NCBI GenBank assembly: GCA_026419775.2
Contig: JAOPGA020001102.1
Location: forward strand, 1-64,000
Source: Acrasis kona
Taxonomy: Eukaryota; Heterolobosea; Eutetramitea; Acrasida; Acrasidae
Length of the DNA: 64,000 nt
Reading direction: 5' to 3'
Shown here: in pieces, positions 44,394 through 53,565 of the stretch
Layout of the letters: the number at the start of each line of letters is the position of its first letter
Position numbering within the stretch: the first letter of the stretch is position 1
Notes under the pieces: model-generated
Databases searched by the model: none
What the model was told of the DNA's origin: nothing
What the model saw: the letters and a program-made list of their open reading frames with translations, nothing else
Made by a program: the position numbers and the translations under genes

Positions 44394-44429
44394 GACAATA
44401 AGAACGATATGACAGTGAAAGTAACAAGT

Positions 44430-44786
44430 TTATTTCTTATTTTCAAGACGTTTCAGACTTTCACGTAGTCTCTCCATGTATTTTGCTTCCTTCTCCGGAT
44501 TTGATTCCATGACAGGAAAATGTATTTTGGGTAATACAATGTTGTTCGGATTGGGTACTTGTTTGACCTTGTTTGTGCCTAATTTCATCTGTCTTTTTGT
44601 CGCCCGCACGCATCTTGCCATAGTGTCTCCATCAGAAGTAGGAACAGTCCTCCCGGTTGCAGTGTCTATGGCAGTAACAGGCACCTCATGGTAGCAAAGT
44701 TTGGTGATTGTTGGTTTACCGTGTACTTTTTTGCTCTGTTGCAGGTACACTGTTAGGGGAAAAGCTAGTCGAGTTTTGTATTCCAT
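44430..44786 (-). CDS. Small basic hypothetical protein
   Basis: 118 residues, ATG to TAA, one exon. Basic, with a helical Glu/Lys/Arg-rich C-terminus (ESNPEKEAKYMERLRESLKR) and a central GRTVPTSDGDTMARC. There is no signal peptide, membrane span or known motif. Its size and charge would suit a ribosome- or nucleic-acid-associated protein, but nothing proves it. It lies between the uncertain gene at 43.7-44.4 kb and an ambiguous base at 44887. Confidence 0.45.
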   Translation of the reverse strand: MEYKTRLAFPLTVYLQQSKKVHGKPTITKLCYHEVPVTAIDTATGRTVPTSDGDTMARCVRATKRQMKLGTNKVKQVPNPNNIVLPKIHFPVMESNPEKEAKYMERLRESLKRLENKK

Positions 44787-45234
44787 GGCAGTGTCGGTGT
44801 GGACAACGGCAGATGTAGCGAATTCACCCCAAAAACACTCATAGAAGTGCGGTAGATATTAACTGACAACTACAACATACTTTCCANAAATGAAAATCAG
44901 AAGAAGAAGTGTTCAAACATTTTAAAATGTATCGGTGATAATCTCACCAAACCTGAATACATACTAGATTGGTTTTAACGACGTTTTTTATTATTATTCA
45001 TTTTGTTGGTCTTCTGTACACCCTGAGATTGTGCGTTGGGTCGCTTGTGCCTGTTCTTCAACTAGTCTGGTGATGCAAGGTAAGATGGTGATGGGTTGGC
45101 TTTTTCTACTCGAACTTCGTGAGTCTGTTGCTGCTGACCAACTTCACTCTGAGAATCTGTGATCTCTCCATCTTGAAATTTTCTTTTTTTATTTAAATGT
45201 TTGCTATGAACTTCCTGTGGAGTCAAAGAAAGCT
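44787..45234. other. Intergenic region, with possible tail of the neighbouring fossil
   Basis: 44787-44990 holds the promoter side of the small gene and an ambiguous base (44887), and nothing recognisable otherwise. 44991-45234 is Lys/Gln-rich when read on the minus strand and probably belonged to the ATPase-like fossil next to it. Confidence 0.35.
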
Positions 45235-45783
45235 TCAAATGTACATCAACAACTTCGTCTTCAAAATGGATTTGCAGCTTGTTGAAATCAGCGTTCCACC
45301 AATCAAGTAGCTATATAAAGCCATGTAGTTGCTGCTCATCAATATTTTCAAAATGCATTCGGTCGAGTTCAAGTAATTGTACCATTCCGAGAAATTGGGC
45401 ATTTTGTTCTCACGAGTACGATACTGAATCAACAGCTCCCCCAAGATACAAGTCAAACCTGGCGCACCACCTGTGAATTCGAATGTTGAATCTATAATTT
45501 TGTCATCAAAATCCGTAATTTTGTTGTAGCTTTGATATTGTTTGAATAGGTCTTTCGTATCATCTAATGAGAAGAATGGTGCGAATTTTACATCATTGAC
45601 ATTGTATGGAGAACTTTCAATTGTTTCGGTCAGGTATGGTCCAAAAACGTTTGATATGATAAACGAAGATAAAAGGAATGTCTTGTTACCTCCTCTGTTC
45701 TTATCCCTTTCCACTTTGATTGCGGTAAGAAACTCCTGCTTTTCCAAAAAACAGCCCACAGATATCAAGTATTCTCCTATCAC
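45235..45783 (-). pseudogene. Fossil fragment of an AAA/P-loop ATPase of the Crinkler-like type
   Basis: A 182-codon stretch with SSFIISNVFGPYL, a FAPFFSLDDTKDLFKQY helix, and the FEFTGGAPGLTCILGELL segment. The 'GG/H-P-G-L' turn before a helix is characteristic of the ATPase lid in Crinkler-type and related protist NTPases. The P-loop half is missing, so this is a partial copy that looks broken, with a small number of breaks. It is related in kind to the intact NTPase gene at 40.9-43.4 kb but is not a close copy by eye. Confidence 0.5.
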
Positions 45784-46402
45784 CCCAAGTGTGGATGAAT
45801 AAATTCGTATTCTCTGGTCACAATTTTAATTAGTTATGGTTTGACGGTTGCATTAGTTGTTGTTAGTTAGTAACCCAACCAACCTGGTTGAGTCATAGTA
45901 ATACCCCTAATGAAGACATGGTTGAGTTGTAACACAGATCAAATTCATGAAAACGTTTGTTTTGACCAATTATCAAACAACTCCCTCTTCCATTATCCTA
46001 AACGCCATCATTATATAGGCTTTGGGCGTCTTGCAAAGAGGTGCAATTGAGGCGGATTGCTGTCTTTCTTCCATTGGTTAGTCGCACACACAGTTGCTAA
46101 CCTCCACAAGTCTGATACATTATTTTAACTTTTCTTTGGTCCCAAAATCTTTGAGTCTTGTAACGATGCATACAATTGATAAACGAAAAGAATTGAAAAA
46201 AGATGTTGAAAAGTCACTTGGGCACCCATGCCCCAGCGTATTTTAATGTGTTTTCTAAGGTCAACCTAGAGCCAAATAAATGGAGTGGTCAGAGTTAAAA
46301 TGTCATCTCAAATTATAGCATAATAATTAATTAATTGCTAATTTTATTTACTTCTCATCTCATTCGTTACATAACCTTTCACTAGTATTTATTTATATGA
46401 AT
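45784..46402. other. Intergenic region, nothing recognised
   Basis: About 620 bp of AT-rich sequence at the boundary between the accessory island and the next conserved gene. No gene, RNA or inverted repeat of note was seen. Confidence 0.4.
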
Positions 46403-47194
46403 CTAGTTTGATCTCCTCCACCTGACATTAGCTTCCTCACATCTAACTCCTTTGTCAAGCTCCTCTTGTGGCACACCGTTGCAATCTTCGTGCTCCTTCT
46501 TGAATCCATACTTGGTCATGTAAGCCATCCACGATTTCCTTGAATTATCTACATCTTTGTAGTAGGCCAAGTCGTCGTTGGCGACAATCTCAGCGGTAAT
46601 AGTTGTGAATCTTGTTACAAACTCTCCTGCCGATTTTATAACTTCAAGATCGAATCCTTGGGCATCAATCTTAATGGATTCAACGTTAATGTGTCTTGGG
46701 ATTTGCTTCATAATGTCCTCTAATCTAACTATTGGTACAAAGCTGACTTCTCCGCTATCTAGTTTTTCGGCCCTTGGGACAAACTTGGCAAGGGAGGAGC
46801 TTGCTCCACCATTGTTACTAAGGCGGAATGAACCTACTCCGTGGAAGTTAGCGACAGCGGCGGGAATGACTTGTAGGCGTTCATATTTGTTTACTCTCAC
46901 TCTCTCTAATAAATCCAAGTTTGGTTCAAAACCGATAACCATTATTGACTTATCGTCGGCCGGTGGGAGCACTGGGTCAAGATGAGTACCGACGTTGATC
47001 CAAATTGTTTTGATACTGGCAGGTATATCCAGCTTTGGAGCATTATTAGTCTTTAGGGTGGTTAAGCTTGGCTTTTCTAGGCTGGGTTTGTAATAAAGAG
47101 TGGCTCCTGCGATGAGTACGGTGGCAATGCCAAGTAGCAGTAGGTGCCTTGTCTTGATTGTGACTGTGCCATCCCTTATGTGTGACTTATTCAT
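46403..47194 (-). CDS. FkbM-type methyltransferase, type II membrane-anchored
   Basis: 263 residues, one exon. A short cytosolic tail and a membrane anchor (about 18-35, HLLLLGIATVLIAGATLYY) precede a luminal methyltransferase domain. FkbM features: WINVGTHLDP (motif I region), IGFEPNLDLLERV, VIPAAVANFHGVGSF, and the characteristic VESIKIDAQGFDLEVIKSAG. Related enzymes methylate hydroxyls on sugars and other small molecules. A Golgi-lumen sugar methyltransferase is the likeliest reading from the topology. Confidence 0.8.
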   Translation of the reverse strand: MNKSHIRDGTVTIKTRHLLLLGIATVLIAGATLYYKPSLEKPSLTTLKTNNAPKLDIPASIKTIWINVGTHLDPVLPPADDKSIMVIGFEPNLDLLERVRVNKYERLQVIPAAVANFHGVGSFRLSNNGGASSSLAKFVPRAEKLDSGEVSFVPIVRLEDIMKQIPRHINVESIKIDAQGFDLEVIKSAGEFVTRFTTITAEIVANDDLAYYKDVDNSRKSWMAYMTKYGFKKEHEDCNGVPQEELDKGVRCEEANVRWRRSN

Positions 47195-47623
47195 TTGTGG
47201 AAGGAAACGATCAATTAAAGAATAAATTTGTGACCTATTTATTGGTCATATCTTTTTGTAATTATCAGGAGCTCATTTGATGGAATTAGTCCTGGACGAA
47301 CATCAATCAAATACAAAAATTGATGGGTCAACAAAAACATACCAACATTAACAATAAGTTTAATGTGATATTACTGGTTACAACAAATGTGCTACTAGTA
47401 GGGACATTGTAGATGACAAATAATATAATACGATCCATAAAAGAATGAGAAGTACTGTTCCAGTGCTCTTGAATCTGTTGTAAAAATATTTCAGTTTACC
47501 GCCAGGTATGGTCGAATGATTGCTTTGACAAGGTTAAGCAAAACTCAGAAGGATATCAAAATCCATGAACATCGTGTCATTGCATTATCATAATTTAAAC
47601 AAACAAGTTTTATACAAATGAGT
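47195..47623. other. Intergenic region, nothing recognised
   Basis: About 430 bp between the FkbM gene (start side) and the Ras gene (stop side), both on the minus strand. AT-rich; no features seen. Confidence 0.4.
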
Positions 47624-48313
47624 TTACTTCTTCTTGAACAATTTCGCAAATAATCCTTTTTTTTTCGCCGTAGGACTTTTTGCGGAGCTTGCAACCGCAA
47701 CATCGTCTTCTTCTGCAGCAAGTGATGCGTCCTCTATGATCAATTTTACGAGACCAACGAATGCTTCCTCTACGTTAATTTTCTTCTTAGCACTAGTCTC
47801 ATAGAACAAGCAGCTATTTTTAATACACCAATCCTTAGCAACTTTCTCTGGCACTGCTCTATCGCTTGTTAAATCACATTTGTTACCGCAAACGACTATC
47901 GGAAATTCATCAGCCTCTTTGTTCTTCTTGACCAAATCTACGAATTTTTCTACATCATCGAAGCTTTGTTTACTGGTAACGTCATAAACAACGATAAATC
48001 CATTACCACTCCTCCAATGTTGATCCCTAATTACAGAGTACATCTCCTGTCCTACAATAATTAGAAAAAATTGACATCAATACCAACCTGCAGTGTCAAG
48101 TAAATTTAATAAAATCTTTTCGTTGTTCACATTAAGAAGTTTTTGATACATGTCCTCAACTAATAGATTAGGATCGATGTTCATGAACAACTTACTCGTC
48201 GGATTGTAGTCTTCAGTAAATGTTCCCTCAGTGAGTTGTACCGTTAACGAGGTTTTACCTACACCACCGCTCCCGATAATCACAACGGTGAACTCTTTGG
48301 ACTTTGTAGACAT
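47624..48313 (-). CDS. Ras-family small GTPase
   Basis: Three exons: 48313-48196, 48159-48088, 48051-47624, with two 36-nt introns; 205 residues. The first intron has a length divisible by three and contains no stop, so the raw frame reads through it and appears to insert 12 residues into switch I. Splicing gives the canonical YNPTIEDMY. G1 is GSGGVGKTS, G3 is DTAGQE, G4 is NKCD and G5 is ETSAK. The effector loop (YNPTIEDMY, Ras YDPTIEDSY) and MYSVIRDQHWRSGNGF place it in the Ras/Rap branch. The C-terminus is polybasic (KKKGLFAKLFKKK) with no CaaX cysteine, so membrane attachment would rely on charge. ATG 48313 is chosen because the longer frame begins with TTG. Confidence 0.92.
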
Positions 48314-48424
48314 TGGAACGTGCACCTGGTTTGTGTCAACTTTCGGATTAATGACAGACAGGTCAATCAAAACATGAACTGAATTGAAGAACAGGTCTTT
48401 TTTTTATTGTGATCACTTTAGATG

Positions 48425-48973
48425 TTAACACTCACTTTTTAATGTTTGAAGACTCAAATTATAGTCACTGCTTAGCTGATTAAGGAAGTTTTCGGCATTG
48501 CCAACAATTTTGACGCTAGATTCATCCTTGCTTGAACATGGCCCCTGCTTGTAAAGCACAAAAGGTATACTTTCAACATTCTCTGATGTATATTTTAGCT
48601 TCTGCGCTTTATACTCCTCTATGTCTCCCGACTCAAAAGACTCGTATTGAATTCTATTGTTCAAAGTAGACGCCTTCTTAACATAGCAAAGTGCTTGTTT
48701 TGTGTCCTCATTGTCCACAATCCCAAGTATAATGTAGCATTGTAGCGAGACATTTGAATCGTCGACTATTTCATTGTTTACATCATAATTGTCATCTTTC
48801 TTCGTCCGCAGAATGGGTCTCCGATTTGAGTTTGAATGTAGCAATAAAATATACAACGCGGCTTGAATGAGAATGAACGAAATCAAAATTATAACCTTGA
48901 CCTTGCGGGTGGAATTCCAAAAAGACGAAAGTACATTCAGCACTGGTGGAAGTGACTTCTTCTGGACCATCAT
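48425..48973 (-). CDS. Type II membrane protein, function unknown
   Basis: 182 residues from the tandem ATGs at 48973. A basic cytosolic segment (about 1-28), a membrane anchor (KVIILISFILIQAALYILLL) and a luminal domain of about 130 residues. The luminal part (YIILGIVDNEDTKQALCYVKK, then SIPFVLYKQGPCSS, then FLNQLSSDY) has a strand-helix-strand order and an S-I-P-F segment where thioredoxin-like folds have a cis-proline. There is no CxxC, so the resemblance is only structural and weak. N-glycosylation sites are present (NVS, NLS). Confidence 0.55.
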   Translation of the reverse strand: MMVQKKSLPPVLNVLSSFWNSTRKVKVIILISFILIQAALYILLLHSNSNRRPILRTKKDDNYDVNNEIVDDSNVSLQCYIILGIVDNEDTKQALCYVKKASTLNNRIQYESFESGDIEEYKAQKLKYTSENVESIPFVLYKQGPCSSKDESSVKIVGNAENFLNQLSSDYNLSLQTLKSEC

Positions 48974-49174
48974 GGTTGATTGTAACAAACACAACGCCGT
49001 CCGATACCGAAAGAGGAAGATATCCTCTTATCTAATATGAAATGTTAGGCCAACCCTTTCGCTCTGGTCATCAAAGTATTATTAAACCCGCCACATTTCC
49101 AATGTCATTGAAACACATAAAAAAATCTTTAATTGTGCGTTACGTTTCTTGAACGACTGAAGAATTTATTACAT

Positions 49175-49732
49175 TTACTTTTTGGTGTACATAAGTTTAG
49201 CAAATTGCAAAACATGCTTAGGCGCGAGAGATGTTTCGTCTTCATGTGGTTCCCATCTAAACAGTACTTTATCCTTATCCTTTCCGACTATGACAACCAA
49301 GGGTAACGGTTTGTTGCTCGGGGCTCTATAGTATAACTTTGAAATTTCCTGTAGCGCATCTCTGTATACCCTAAGTTTCGCTGGACCAATTATGTCCCTT
49401 TTAGGACCTTGTTGTGCGACGCAGAAAATGTCACCGTTCATTGCACGAATTGGAAATACTATATCGTTTATCGCAGTTAGGTAGTCCTCATATTGTTGGC
49501 ACCACCCGCCGCCACAAAGTATTAACACAGTAAATTCGTGAGAGGTAGTCTCTACTTCCATCCAATCCATCGGGTCATATAATGTGCACTGTTTAGAATA
49601 ATAACATACGGGACATCCTTCTTCATTTGAAAAACATACACTGCAAACTAGGTGACCACAGTCTGCAGGATTTATTAACGTTTTTATGTTACATCCGCCA
49701 CAGTAACTGCTCGTACAATCCGCGAGTCCATC
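49175..49732 (-). CDS. RING-type zinc finger protein, first exon not resolved
   Basis: The frame is open from about 49732 to the stop at 49175 and begins inside a C3HC4 RING: YCGGCNIKTLI, ADCGHLVCSVCF, EEGCPVC (C-x2-C, C-x-H-x2-C-x2-C, C-x2-C). This predicts an E3 ubiquitin ligase. The following 130 residues (VLILCGGGWCQQYEDYL ... FRWEPHED) form an alpha/beta domain that I do not recognise. The 5' exon may start at the ATG near 49846 (MTSSPQY, then a GTGAGT donor), but the acceptor could not be settled. The model is therefore partial. Confidence 0.55.
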   Translation of the reverse strand, partial: DGLADCTSSYCGGCNIKTLINPADCGHLVCSVCFSNEEGCPVCYYSKQCTLYDPMDWMEVETTSHEFTVLILCGGGWCQQYEDYLTAINDIVFPIRAMNGDIFCVAQQGPKRDIIGPAKLRVYRDALQEISKLYYRAPSNKPLPLVVIVGKDKDKVLFRWEPHEDETSLAPKHVLQFAKLMYTKK

Positions 49733-50034
49733 CTTCTCTTTTTTATGTACGTTTTTATAGTCAACTTGGATAAAGACTCAATTTACACAATTTCGTTTGA
49801 TTGCCAAATTAAGACAAGAAACTCACGTACTGAGGCGAGCTAGTCATACTGTAATTGATCGCAGATTCGATTAATAGCTTTGCTTTAAGCCTCTATCCAT
49901 GTTGTAAAATGAAGCAAAGAAGTCAACCGACGAACTTGGGACAATGTTAGAATTGGTCTATTTTCCCCTCGTTCTCACCAATTAGCAACTCGACTCCACG
50001 GTGTGTGGGAGGTGGGCGACAAAGCGAAGACACA
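49733..50034. other. Region between divergent genes
   Basis: About 300 bp that should include the unresolved first exon and intron of the RING gene and the 5' flank of the transposase-like gene. Nothing else is seen. Confidence 0.35.
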
Positions 50035-50962
50035 ATGTCAATAGAGAGCAACAACATCATTGAATCTTACAGCAACAAGATTAACTTTGAGAAGACAGCT
50101 TCAAAAGACTATGGGTATATTGATAGAATATTCAAAAAGCATGAGTTGCCTGTTGTATTACTTTTATTTTATGACATGTCAAAATACCGTTTTGCACCAA
50201 GCAAGTTTGGAGGATTTTACATAGCAGTCATCAACATGAAGCGGAATTTATTATCACAACTGCATAATATTCATTGCATTGATTTAATCAATGATGAAGC
50301 CAAGCTCCACGATATTATTGGTGAGCTGAAAGACATTGTGGAAACTAGAAGTGGTAAAGTAGTTGTTCGTACTTTTCTAGGGATCTATCTCGTAGATACT
50401 CATCAACACATGAAGAGTCCTGGTAACGCGGAGTGCCAATGTGTTCATTGTATGATTCTGAGAGTTGACCATTAGGGACAGAAACCATTAGAAATGTTCC
50501 TCACAGATAAATTTGTGGAAGCAGAGGAAGTCAAAAAATACGGCATCTGCTAGAAAGCAGTTTAGCAAGAATCCTGGACTAAACCCTCGCCTTAAAAACA
50601 CAATTGTGGTTCAGAACCGATTTTATGAGTTATATGATCTCTACCGATTTGACATTTATACAGATTCTCCTGTAGAGTTTCTTCACGTTACTATTACTGG
50701 TTTGTTCCGGAATCTTGTTGAGCTATTCCATCAAACTTTGACCGCTGAACAACAAAATATATTTGAAGACATTTACAGAGAGTACAAAATTGAAGGTAGG
50801 ATACCACCTGGTTTTTCAAAGCGAAACTATTGGATGGAAGATGAGCTTTTATCATTTTTTGTTGTTGCTCTTTTTGTATTATAAAGTTCTTAGGCACAAT
50901 CATCAGTACTACCACAATCAGAAGAGCGAAAGCGTTCCTACATTGCAAGTGGATATAAATAA
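50035..50962 (+). CDS. KDZ/Plavaka-like DNA transposase piece, possibly spliced
   Basis: Two coding stretches with the order of a KDZ-superfamily (Plavaka-like) transposase catalytic core. The first is 50035-50463 (KFGGFYIAVINMKRNLLSQL, LKDIVETRSGKVVVRTFLGI, then CQCVHCMI). The second is 50507-50860 (FDIYTDSPVEFLHVTITGLF, IPPGFSKRNYWMEDELLSF). They join in frame across a plausible 43-nt intron (50464-50506). A further 33-nt intron (50861-50893) would add a short third exon ending YIASGYK at 50962. The piece of about 283 residues is much shorter than a full KDZ transposase and has no visible terminal repeats. It is either a remnant or a captured host gene. Family membership is by pattern only. 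Confidence 0.5.
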
Positions 50963-51587
50963 TTTCTCTGTGTGACATAAGGACATAAGAACCACCGAAC
51001 TAGTTGATATAATGATCTTTTTCCGAACGTCGATAGCATATTATGCCTCTTTGTAAATTTTTTTTCATTAAATCATTTGCTACACTATCTTTCTCGTTGT
51101 GTTTCATAACAACTTTGGTATTCTGTGTAGAAGTACGGTGTTTTGATCTTCTGATTACTTAGATTCTTGCTGATCATCACAATAATATAACTTAAAGACA
51201 GATGGCAGATTAGTGCCTTATTAACAAATATTGTTCATAGGTATTGTAATGGATCCTATTAGGTTAGGACCACTTTAGTGATTAAAAATAAATCCGCTTG
51301 CGGTCGTTTTGGAAGGATTACAACAAAATCGGATGTGGACTGGTGGTGCTCTAACGTTGATCAAAGGAGCCAGGTTTATGTTATCGTAGTAAAAGGAACT
51401 CCGCCGTTTCATGCTTTATGAAATTCTAATACCTCTATAAATAGCCTATGGAACTTTGGTTGTGACTATTTTGGAGTGATGTTTGTGACGTCAAAGTATT
51501 TTGTTAAAATCTAGTATACCATCCAACCGCTTCGATTATTTGAAAAGATCTCTTTCTCAACCCACACACCAAAAATACAACAAAAAA
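50963..51587. other. Intergenic region, nothing recognised
   Basis: About 625 bp, AT-rich, preceding the MORN gene on the same strand. No terminal inverted repeat of the neighbouring transposase-like piece was found here. Confidence 0.4.
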
Positions 51588-52396
51588 ATGGCAGCAAACA
51601 ACACAAATAATCAATACCAGGGAGAACGGAACTCAACTGGAGAGAAACATGGAAAGGGGATCCTTACGTTCAACACAAAAGCACACTATAAAGGAGACTG
51701 GATTAGAGATCGTATGGAGGGACTTGGTGAATATGTTTGGGGTGATGGACACACAGTATGATAAATCTAACAGGATGTGCACTAACAAACCATAGTACGT
51801 AGGAGAATTCAGTAACAACAAACAAGATGGTGTAGGTACGTACCAATGGCCAACAGGAGGTAAATACGTCGGCTACTGGAAGGTAAATCAACTAAACGTC
51901 AACATCCCCCACTAACTTACATAGGAAGATAGAATGAATGGTTTTGGAACCTATACACGTAATGACGGAGTTATATACATAGGATTCTGGAAAGTAAGTA
52001 CTTCTGGAGGACGCGCTCACTAACCGTCAAAGGAAGATCATCAATACGGCATGGGTTTAAAGATCATACCTGCAAGATATAGGTATGGAGACGAGGAAAA
52101 AATGTATAGAAAAAGAAAGTTTAGAGAGGTATGGAGCCTTGAGAAAAAATTAATCTTCCACAAGGAGATGAAAGGTGAGTGATGTAAATTTCATCAACTA
52201 ACTTTAGACAGAGTATCCAGATTTACTACTTGTACAAGAACGGAAAAAGTTCATCGACGTGGTGATCTTAATAAGCGAGAGAACAGAAGCACCAACTTTG
52301 AAGGTAGAAGACATAACCAAAATGGATAAAATCGATTCCGAAGCAGATGAAAAGACCAAGACACGCATACCCGCCTTGAGTATTGACAGTCTATAA
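51588..52396 (+). CDS. MORN-repeat protein
   Basis: Five exons: 51588-51755, 51796-51882, 51925-51993, 52033-52174, 52212-52396, with introns of 33-42 nt; 216 residues. The last acceptor is the CAG at 52209-52211, because the AG four bases earlier breaks the frame. Residues 10-125 hold five MORN units, among them YKGDWIRDRMEGLGEYVWGD, YVGEFSNNKQDGVGTYQWPT and YVGYWKEDRMNGFGTYTRND. Two introns fall at the same codon of successive units (after W-K, before E-D). The C-terminal 85 residues are charged and helical. MORN proteins sit at membranes and cytoskeletal structures such as basal bodies and flagellar collars. No partner can be named. Confidence 0.85.
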
Positions 52397-52623
52397 ATGT
52401 TGTATAGTATCTTTATATATTTTGTCTTTTAGAAAGAACATCTTCTCCTAATGTTGCGTAAATTAAAATGTTACGATTCTTAACAGACAAGATAATTGTT
52501 TAAATATGAATAAAAAACCTCTTGTAGTAAATCCTGACATGATATCCCATCACCATCTTCAACAAGACAACCGTCATCATTACAAAATTCGTCCACCAAT
52601 CGTATCTAATTGCAAAATTCATC

Positions 52624-53411
52624 ATGTTACGTCGTGTTTTCTTCAAACCCAGCACTTTTAGAGCTGTATTCAGACCAATTTCCACGACAACTGTTAGATT
52701 CCAAGAGAAACCAAAGGAAGCAACACAAAAGGAGGATAAATTCACAAAGGATGATATTAAGGTACGTATTTTACTTTTAAATAATGTCTTATGAAAAGCT
52801 ATCAACCAACAACTATGGAGAAGACATTGACGGCCCAGCAGACCAAATCTTCCGCGAAGCATACAATCAAGATAGCGCTGGATGGGCTTTGGCATCAGTA
52901 TGTTTTTCTTTTTTAACATTTTTTTACCAATAATTAGTTATACAGCATCAGACAAGCCTTGATTGAAGATCCCGAAGAACTCTCTGCATTGACAGAGGAG
53001 TTTGTCGCACAATTATACCCCAGCGTTGGTGGTCTATTTGTTTACCTCGTCGACAATGAACAAATCGGAAGACTTGGTGCCATTCTTAAAAAGTTCGAAG
53101 AAAACTATTTGTCATCCATGGACGTCATCGATGCCCACGTCACCATCGATAGCAGTTTCAACCCAGAGACTCATCGCGATCTCGCACGCATTTACGGAGG
53201 CATCCTCAACTTGGGAGAAGATAAGAAGTTTTTGAACGTTGTCACCACAGTATGTCTAATACTTTGTTTATTCAAATTAATTTCAATTTAGACTTCACCA
53301 ACCATGATGGGTGGTGGATATGAAGCCGAGTACAAAACTTTCAAAATTGATAAATCTGTTCGTTCCGTATTTGAGGGTATGTTGACCGGCAAGGAGCATA
53401 CATTCAACTAA
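52624..53411 (+). CDS. ATP5PO: Mitochondrial ATP synthase subunit OSCP
   Basis: Four exons: 52624-52761, 52799-52897, 52938-53249, 53292-53411; introns 37-42 nt; 222 residues, near the family norm. N-terminal mitochondrial presequence (MLRRVFFKPSTFRAVFRPIS). The body has the OSCP helical region (LFVYLVDNEQIGRLGAILKK, DAHVTIDSSFNPE). The C-terminus has the family signature SPTMMGGGYEAEY...KIDKSVRSVFEGML, equivalent to the P-x-x-x-GG...D-x-S-V-R block of bacterial delta subunits. The middle is divergent and somewhat longer, as in other discoban or protist OSCPs. It links the F1 head to the peripheral stalk in the inner membrane. Confidence 0.82.
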
Positions 53412-53565
53412 AACGGGTAATCTTTACTGGGATTTAACTTGTTCATGAAATATTAAATATGAAATTGTTTTACTTTTTGAATCTTTTTTTTGTTGTTGTG
53501 TGTACATGTTTGGTTGGTCTTGTTCACAAAATCAATTTCTCAATCAATTTCTATTACTAAAAATA

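Noticed and set aside
48160-48195. A genuine 12-residue insertion in the Ras switch I region
   Set aside because: The 36 bases have a perfect donor, branch-like CTAAT and AG, and removing them restores the canonical effector loop.
53500-53565. N-terminal extension of the D-2-hydroxyacid dehydrogenase
   Set aside because: It starts at GTG and its 22 residues match no targeting pattern or family sequence; the ATG at 53566 gives the normal start.
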